Below are positions 57,166 to 64,000 of a DNA stretch of 64,000 nucleotides, in pieces; positions within the stretch are counted from its first letter, which is position 1; each line of letters begins with the position of its first letter. A model generated the notes under the pieces. That model saw nothing but the letters and a program-made list of their open reading frames with translations, was not told the DNA's origin and did no database searches. This DNA is from Rhynchopus sp. YZ270_cl-10 (taxonomy: Eukaryota; Euglenozoa; Diplonemea; Diplonemida; Diplonemidae), in assembly GCA_964035575.1 (NCBI GenBank), contig OZ037833.1, positions 1,736,001-1,800,000 on the forward strand. The letters are read 5' to 3'. The translations under genes and the position numbers were made by a program.

Positions 57166-58428
57166 TTTTTTTAGAGTATTTTACAAAAGGAAAATACACA
57201 AAAAAAATAAATCTGTTTTGACCAACGTTGTGTATCGTTCTGTAGGGGGGAGGGGAGAGTGAGGGAGTGAGAGAGGGAGGGGTTTGAAGATAAAGGAGGA
57301 AGTTGTAAGCGTTTGAGGATTGTAAAAGGGTAGGGGAGTCCATTTTTTTTTGTCGGTGCACGCAAAAAAAAAAAAAAATAATTTGACTTGAAAATACAAA
57401 GCCCTCTCGCGAACAGTGTACTTAGGTACACAGTGTACCAGGGAAGGGTGGACCCCAACCAGTGCAGTCGTACATCCATTTCGAGGTTGACATCTGATAA
57501 ATAATCTCCATTTTTTTGAAAAGGAAAAGAGAAAAGAGAAAAATGGGCAGTTTTGAAATTTTTGCCTTTTTTTTGAAAAATGGGGATGGGAAAAAGTGTA
57601 GTCTTGTTCAATAAAAAAAGAAAATAAAAGAGGGAAAATAGGAACGAAAAAACCCCGGCAAAAGGTTTTCCCTCCAAAAAAAGAGGCAAACAGAAGAGAT
57701 ACTTTCCACTCAATTCAAGCAATGGGACGACTAAAAAAAGGGGGGTACTTGGTGCACGGCTAACCTACCGGGTTACATTCCCTAACCAACAGGGACAGAT
57801 GGAGGGGCTGCCACACAATATCGATGAAAATCGCACTGTGCTTTTTCTTTCTTTCTCGGGCAGACACAAAGCAAGCCTCAACCAAGATACAACCCTGTCA
57901 AATGCGTACACACTAACCTTCTATTCTTCTTTGTAAATCCGCGAACAGAAGTATACGAATTTGTGTCGACAGTCGCCAGAATCAAAATGAGAAGTTGAAA
58001 GCGTGAAACGCTCCACCCAACACCAGTGGACGCATACCAAAAAGAACAAAAAAAAAAAAAAAAGAGAGAGAAAATAATTATCAGATGATCCTTAGCCTCT
58101 CATGTTTAGTCGAGTCACCTCAAGACGTCAATTCTGTACAAAGGACTGCCCTTTTTTACCTTTTGAAAGCTTGCATCAACGCAAAGATGCAAAGCTGCAC
58201 CAACCGTTTTAATGTGAGACCCTCAAAAAAAAGGAGTACTACACGTCAAATATCACAACAAAAAAAAACTTCCCTTCCCGTCGTATTACCCTTCAGCGTA
58301 AGCTAACATGGGTCTCTTCAAGAGGTACGAAAAAACCTCACTCAAATTGCTCCATTTTCAAAAAAATCGGAAGATTTTTTTTCTCTCTATTTTTTTTTCT
58401 TCCCTCAGACTCTCCTCTTCGCCCTACT
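57166..58428. other. Spacer with four dispersed repeats
   Basis: It holds the 110-bp repeat (57383-57500), a GAAGTTGAAAGCGTGAAACGC repeat at 57989-58017 and a GATGATCCTTAGC...GTCACC repeat at 58082-58120, in the same order and orientation as repeat clusters elsewhere. No gene is seen. Confidence 0.5.
57383..57500 (-). repeat. 110-bp dispersed repeat, copy 2
   Basis: It begins ACTTGAAAATACAAAGCCCT and runs through TGGACCCCAACCAGTGCAGT and ACATCCATTTCGAGG to CATCTGATAA, parallel to 18489-18600. A short TACACAGTGTACC insertion near 57430 is specific to this copy. Confidence 0.75.
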
Positions 58429-59698
58429 TCAGAAATTCTGTGATGTTTTTTTTTTCGGAGTTTTTTTCTCTATCAAATTTTCATACCTCATCAGACGTAC
58501 AGGACTCCATTACTGAGCCTACCTTTGTGTTTGCAAGACTTGGGAGGGTGGTGCTTGTGGTGGATTTCGAGACCCCTATGCTTCCGCCTAGGGCAGTGGG
58601 TTTGCCTCCTACGCTTCGCGCAAACTCGCTGTTGGTTCTAGTGTTGTTCAGGCTGGGAAGTGCGCCGTCGTCCTCTCGCACTTTCATTCCAGAGTTGTGC
58701 TTTTTTGTGACCGTCTCCGAGAGTGGTGTGTCTGAGTCCACACTCTCTGCGGACTCCCGCCCGCCTTCCTCTTGGAGTTTCTTCTCACGCTCTTGCTTTG
58801 CTTTGTAGCGCAGTTTACGGTCGAGGTCGCGAATCTCTTTGAAATACGCATGTTTTATGGCTTGCTTGGCGGATATCCTGTCATCAGGATTATATGTCAA
58901 CAATCTGTTCAGCAGGTCTAAAGCATCTGCAGACGCATGAGGGATAAGCTTTTGCAATCCGGTTCCTGATTTCTGTGGAAAATCGAAGTCGATATGGGAC
59001 GAATGCTTTTTCATTTTGTTCAGCAACTCCATCGGCGGGGTTCCAAGGATGTTGTGTATTTTGTGGATCTGGTCCAACTCATTTGTCCCAGGGAACAGAG
59101 GGTACAAGGAGACCACCTCAAAGAAGACACACCCGACACCCCAGAGGTCCATCTTGTAGTTATAATAGCCGTCGGTTAAGAGGCATTCTGGGGCACGATA
59201 CCACCGTGTCGCTATGTACTCTGTGAAGGGCTGTTTGCTGTAGATCCCTCGGCAGGACCCAAAATCTGCGAGCTTCAAGGTATCCGCAGCGATGAGAATG
59301 TTCTCTGGTTTGATGTCTCTGTGGAAGATGCCGTTGCGGTGCATGTGGTCCATGGCTTTGACGAGTTGGTACATGAAGTGCAGGATTTTGTCTTCCGCAA
59401 CGTATTGGCGTCTTCCTTTTATCATTTCGTATACGTTCATCTCCATCAGCTCGAAGACCAGAGCAAGCCGTCCAGTTGACCGATCGTAGAGTACTTCATA
59501 CAGCTTGATGATGTTAGGGTGCGGCGACAGCCTCCTCAACGCTTGGATCTCCCTCAGGCGGTTCACCTGCTCCACAGACTCGAAGTGGTTCTTCATGCAT
59601 TTGATTGCCACGCTTTTGCTGTTCTTTGTGCACTGTGCCTTCAGCACCTCACTAAACGTGCCTTCCCCTTGCCTTCCCAGCAATCTGTATTTATGCAT
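58429..59698 (-). CDS. MOK: MOK-type Ser/Thr kinase (MAK/ICK/MOK group)
   Basis: Two exons (intron 58438-58486, 49 bp, GTATGA) give 406 residues; the last exon adds only Asn-Phe-stop and is a prediction from splice signals and typical intron size. Without it the frame ends one codon past the donor. The kinase domain (about 4-285) has GEGTFSEV, the VAIK lysine (about 33), HRDIKPEN, the DFG motif and a TEY activation-loop motif in KQPFTEYIATRWYRAPE. It matches animal MOK almost throughout (NRLREIQALRRLSPHPNI; NGIFHRDIKPENIL; GSCRGIYSKQPFTEY; LFPGTNELDQIHKIH). MOK relatives, including Chlamydomonas LF4, limit flagellar length, so this gene supports a flagellate host. The tail is Ser/Thr-rich and disordered. 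A T-run followed by TTTAG lies 9 bases upstream of the Met and could be the trans-splice acceptor. Confidence 0.93.
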
Positions 59699-60806
59699 CG
59701 CGAACTCTTCTAAATTTAAAAAAAACCAAAAAAAAACCAAGTATGTGTGTATAAATGGGGATGGGCTATCCCGTAGTCCCCCTCCCTAAGAATTGTTTGG
59801 GAGTCTGTGGTTTTGGTGTGAGGGTTGTGTAAACGGAGTGAAGCACGGCAAAATCTGTGGGGGGGAAACAAAACTGAAAAAGTGCAAACCCGCAAAACCG
59901 AGAATACAGGACATACCAACAATATGTTCTGACAGGACGCAGAGAAGTACACAGACAGGCTGAGCAGATACGCAAGGTCTGCCTCTGGCAGCCAAAACAC
60001 CCCGCTACTTAATGGGGGAAGAGCTGTATTGACATTTATCGATGAGCTGGTGTCGAATGAGGAGCTGATACAGCAAAACACATCGCTCTTCTACCACACA
60101 GCCAAGGGGGTAAGCGTCTCGTAAAAAAAATAGCTTTTTTTTTGAAATTAAGAATTGGATGCCGCGTGGCATCTAAGGTGAAAAAAATAAGGAAAACCAT
60201 CATCGAAACAAAACAAAGGAAAAAAAAATGAGGGTATGTGAGTAAAGCTGGGTTGAAGGCTGCCCTTTTGGATTTTTTTTTTTTAAATTTATTTTATTTG
60301 TTTGTTTTCTCTTCGCTGTCAAAACAAAACCCTCTCCAACTCAGTAGCTGTCAAACAATCTGTGAAGAGGGGAGAAAGACCGGTAAGCTGACGTCTTATC
60401 ACCTTACTTAACACCTCATCTTCAAACCCTCCAGTAGTCACATATTGTTTGTTCCGTTGCACATTTGTCCTATTGGCAGTCACCCACCCGAGTAGGGGTG
60501 TTTTTTTGTGTATTGTCGCCTGAAGTGGTGGACAAAAAGTACCTTTTTTGGCAAAGATTTTTTTTTTGTCAGAAACGTTATTTTCCGAAGATTAAAAACA
60601 AAACAATGTTTACCAAGGGGTTCAACCAGGGGAGGAGAGAGGCGGAAGAGGAAAGTTTGGGAAATAATCAAAGCGCTCCTGCTAACTTAGAGCAAACTGG
60701 AAGAAGTGTCTCGCTGTGTACCCCTTTTTTTTGAAAAAAGGGAAGCAAAAAAAAGGGCCGCAAACGTTCCAAAGGACGTTTACAAATAAAATAAAAACAC
60801 CAAAAC
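59699..60806. other. Spacer, one exon-like plus-strand segment
   Basis: Mostly A/T runs. The segment 59936-60109 is noted separately. A degenerate GGTAAGCTGACGTCTTATCACC repeat-like piece is at about 60383. Confidence 0.45.
59936..60109 (+). other. Exon-like open segment, orphan
   Basis: A 174-bp plus-strand stretch, open in one frame for 58 codons, bounded by CTGACAG on the left and GGGTAAGC on the right. The translation includes YTDRLSRYARSASGSQ and LTFIDELVSNEELIQQ. There is no Met and no partner exon, and every sure gene nearby is on the other strand, so chance remains a fair explanation. Confidence 0.2.
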
Positions 60807-61563
60807 CAGGGCTCTCAAGATCCTCCACGAAAAAAGCAGAATTTTCGAAATGAGGAGGATTTTATTTTTGCAAAAAAACCCCCAAAAAAAAATTTTTCCC
60901 CCGCAACAAGCGGTCGTCGCGCGCTTCGCGCGCGCCTCCTTGACAGCCACAGAGCGGAGAGGCGGGTCAATTTTGCGAGATAATAAAAAACGGAAATCTA
61001 ATCCTTTCTCTTGCACCGTACGCTCCACGAACCGTACAAAACCAATGCGTCTTCCAGAAGCAGGGGCTGATGCAACGGCGGTAATTATAAAAAAACGGCA
61101 AAATTTTTGCAGCTTTGGTCAAGTTGTATTTTTTGGCTGCAAAATGCAAGGGTATCCAAAGACATTGCCAACTCTATTTTTTTGCGGAGCAAAAAAATTA
61201 ATATAAATGGCGCCGCAGGCGAAAAAAAATTAGGGTACGGTGTAAGAATGCTTCCTTTTACACCACAGAATCACTCAACGAACCCTTTTTTTGAGTAGCA
61301 AAAATGAAAATGGTGCGGCAGGCAATTATTTTTAAGGTGCAGCCCTGGACGGTGCATACAGGCTCGGGAAAATATTGGCTCCCTCGGGGGAGACAAAGTG
61401 ACTCCCCACTATAAAACCCCTAGGAGGATAATCCTCCACCCGAGCCTGCCAAAAAAAAAAAAAAAAAAATGGAGGAAATCCTCCACCAAAAAAGCCTGAA
61501 AAAAAAAAAAAAAAGCCCCTGGAGGAAATATCCTCCCCTACGTGGAGGATCTTGAGAGCACTG
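60807..61563. mobile_element. hAT-like non-autonomous DNA transposon, 757 bp
   Basis: The 23-bp terminal inverted repeats start CAG(G/T)GCTCTCAAGATCC with a single mismatch, and an exact 8-bp duplication ACCAAAAC flanks the element (60799-60806 and 61564-61571). CAG-N-G ends with 8-bp duplications are classical hAT. Inside are GGAGGAT/ATCCTCC subterminal repeats, a GCGCGCTTCGCGCGCG palindrome (about 60910) and GGCGCCGCAGGCG (about 61208) plus a degenerate partner near 61312. The 61205-61345 part is homologous, in reverse, to the element at 61836-62844. There is no transposase. Confidence 0.88.
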
Positions 61564-61835
61564 ACCAAAACAGACACATCGCGAGTGATGTGATGACACG
61601 GTCGCCCTAAGACTTTCTTACTAAAAAAAAAACACTTGCTGCACACAAAGCGAAGTGATGAACATAAATTAGATAGGTACACCTCTACCGGGAAAGGAAA
61701 AGGGAAAGAAAAAAGCAGTACTGGTAAAAAGAAGAAACAACCTCCACGGATTTGTGGGTATTGTCCCAGTACACACGGTCAGTAAAAGAGAAAAAGGCAA
61801 GTAAACCTGGAAAAAATAAAATGTGCTAAAACAGC

Positions 61836-62844
61836 CAGGCCTGGGCCTAAAGTGGGTGCCCGGGGCCCGATTTTGATTTTATTTTATTTTTTCTAAGGAT
61901 TTTACACGGGGGAAAAATTATTTTTTCTAAGGATTTTATACGGGGAAAATTTATTTTTCTAAGGGTTTTTCTTAGGGGAAAAAGTCTGGGGGGTCGGGCC
62001 GGGCCCCGTGTGGCTGAGAATAACTCGCACTCTGCCCGGGAGTGCGGTACCAAGCCATAATGAACAAAAAAAGTCTCCACCCCGCTTCCTTCGGTCTCGT
62101 CCCTTTCACCTCCCGCACAACAGAATAAATAATAATACAGTATGGTGCGTGTGACTGCAAACGTCGAGGGAACCTTGCTTCTTGCAGTGCTGCAAGTGCT
62201 CGCCACCACGGTGGTAGCAAAGTGCATTGCGTTGGCGCACTTGGGCAGGCCCTGACGGCACTGAGGAACGAAAAAGAAAAATAATTCAGCGCCTCCCAGG
62301 TCTGCACCTTTAAAAAAAATTTGCCTGCGGCGCCATTTTCCCTTTTTTGCTCTGCAAAAAAGGATTCGCTGAGTGGCTTTGTGGTATAAAAGCTGCATTT
62401 TTTATACTGTACCCTAATTTTTTTTCGCCTGCGGCGCCGTTTTATATTCATCCCGAACATTCGGGGTGCACGTAGCGCGTAGCGCGCCCGGGTTTAGGAC
62501 CCCTTCTTGAATTTCGAGGGGGCGGTTCACGTTACAGTGGGTCCAGAATCATAGTTCAATTTAACCCCGCTAAGCAACTCGCTGGTGGTAATGACCAAAA
62601 CGTGTATCAGCCAAGAACTTGCCCATTTTTTTCAAAATGACCCCGTGACAGTGAGGGTAAAAGCTCGGAAAACCCGAAAAAGGCCAAAAAAAAACCCCCG
62701 AAAAGGGAAAACCGAGAACATATTTCGGCAGGGGGCAGCGTGTTCTCAGAAAAATCCAAAAATTGCCTGTAAAAATCCTTAGAAAAAACCTGGGTGCCCG
62801 ATCCAAAAAAATGGAAAAAACCCCAGGGTGCCCGCCCACCCCTG
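61836..62844. mobile_element. hAT-like non-autonomous DNA transposon, about 1009 bp
   Basis: The ends read CAGGCCTGGGC and, reversed, CAGGGGTGGGC; the word AAAACAGC directly abuts the left end (61828-61835) and lies one base beyond the right end (62846-62853). Subterminal TTTTTTCTAAGGATTTT (from about 61888) is answered in reverse at 62771-62788. The interior has paired GCCTGCGGCGCC motifs at about 62322 and 62428, a block homologous to the neighbouring element (reverse orientation) and the CCAAGAACTTGCCCATTT...TGACCCC module at 62590-62660. No coding capacity is seen. TIRs are more diverged than in the other copies, so it is probably older. Confidence 0.72.
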
Positions 62845-62853
62845 CAAAACAGC

Positions 62854-64000
62854 ACAACCATACTAAGGGATTTTTACTTCCGCGGGGGACGATTTAACAC
62901 AGCAAAAACAAGGGAGCCAAACCCATAGGCCCTATGGGTTGCACCCATATCATTTTCTTCTAATTTTATTTCGTCCAAAAAATGTAAAGTTGATAGTGCA
63001 AACGCCTCTGGACAGGAACGCAGGCACTGGGCAACGGGTAACGTGAAAAAAAGGGTCTGTGTGCACACAAGGGTAAATAATAACAGAGAGAACAAGGTTC
63101 AGTCGTAAAAGTGTAAACAAAAAGAACAGAAGAAACAGACCCAACACGAACAGGCAGGAACAGACGTGGGTGAGTCCATTGTGCACTGGAAAAAAAAACA
63201 CATCTTTTTGTGAGGGCATTTTTTCCCCCCATACAAAATTCGTTGGGGCCGGAACATATCTACAAGAATGAAACCTTATGAATGTGGCTCTCATCCTTTT
63301 TCTCATGATTTGCACCATACTGTCTAATCGAAAAATGGAGACAAATTCTTAAGAAAAGATGGTGTTTGTCCATTTGTCCATTTGTCTATTTGTCCATCAT
63401 AAAGAAACTGTGATAAACTCCTTCTCAAGCAAAACATTGAAGGCCGAAGTGGAGAAGGTTTCCGCGTCAACAGCATTTAGACAGTGGGTCAAGTCGGTCC
63501 TAAGGCAAGGTGTAATTGCTCGCCTCAAAGATACGATGTCGCATTCTCGGTGCTCACCTGAATGCAGAGAAATGAGTGATACCACAATGGGCTATCCTGA
63601 TACTGTCCCTTTTAGTTGCCGATAAGAAAAGCGAGGTGGGGGTGTGGGGGGGTAGGGGGCGAATGGAAGTTGGTTGCAGAATATCAAACGATTAGTGAGA
63701 TGATCCTAAGCCTGTGCTGACTGAGCTTCTGATCCTTAGTCACCCCCCTCTTTTAAAAAAGAGGAAAAGCGAACCCTTATGGGGGATTTTTTAGCAAAGC
63801 AAAAAGTGCTACAAAAAAGAATGTGGCAAAAGCTAAACTGGGGGAAGTTGGTTCGGGGGGGAGGGAATACATTATGGCCCACCCTAAGCGTGGATGTGAT
63901 GGGGTGTTTGTATTTTGAGAAAATGGATTTTTTTCTTTTTTTAGTTTGGTCCATTAGCTGTCAAATCCAAGGACGCCTTTCTGAAAATTGGGTATTAGTG
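62854..64000. other. Spacer at the window end
   Basis: No gene is supported. Repeats are a GTTGATAGTGCAAACGCC unit at 62986-63010 and a TGATCCTAAGCC...CCTTAGTCACC unit at 63698-63746. A (TTTGTCCA)-type tandem, four units, is at about 63366-63397. Confidence 0.5.

Overview
The window looks like nuclear DNA of a unicellular eukaryote, most probably a euglenozoan flagellate of the diplonemid kind (inference, moderate confidence). Every gene I can support, 19 in all, lies on the minus strand in one head-to-tail array, as in polycistronic transcription units of Euglenozoa. Two tandem myosins end in UBA domains, as in the kinetoplastid class XXI myosin. An alpha-methylacyl-CoA racemase ends in the peroxisome/glycosome signal SKL. 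Unlike kinetoplastids, many genes carry cis-spliced GT-AG introns; I placed 17, mostly 43-130 bases, with GTATG donors in 14. Spacers are full of A/T homopolymers. I did not find a spliced-leader gene, tRNA or rRNA, so the taxon is not proven.

Layout in plus coordinates (transcription runs from high to low numbers): Npl4-like MPN protein (653-1812); a spacer with two hAT-like transposons (3679-4773, 5092-5734); a PPEF/RdgC-type EF-hand phosphatase (7744-11228); a repeat-rich spacer with a third inverted-repeat element (13347-14309); two tandem UBA-tailed myosins (14665-18357, 21064-24883); two almost identical ribosomal protein uS4/S9 genes (25103-25669, 25868-26434); a small coiled-coil protein (26687-27447); a 1620-residue secreted Cys-rich protein (29183-34045); a START-domain protein fused to membrane helices (35579-38058); a coiled-coil protein of unknown role (38293-39579); a C2/VDGYP-repeat/ankyrin protein (39771-43559); the racemase (44130-45251); a 2-phosphoxylose phosphatase-like histidine phosphatase (46116-47608); a USP16/45-like deubiquitinase (47955-49876) with a 397-bp MITE just upstream; a mucin-like type I membrane protein (53716-55365); a Zip3/RNF212-like RING protein (55516-56121); a Nudix hydrolase (56314-57165); a MOK-type kinase (58429-59698); and a transposon-rich tail with two more hAT-like elements (60807-61563, 61836-62844).

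Several genes touch ubiquitin biology (Npl4-like, USP, RING, UBA-tailed myosins), but nothing shows they act together. The most novel-looking material is in the spacers: a family of short hAT-like elements with 8-bp target duplications and shared internal modules; a duplicated segment inside one of them whose hairpin carries a compensatory base change; and several dispersed short repeats, nearly all in one orientation and many carrying an ACGAGAG-type loop. A bias of introns toward gene 3' ends is also notable.
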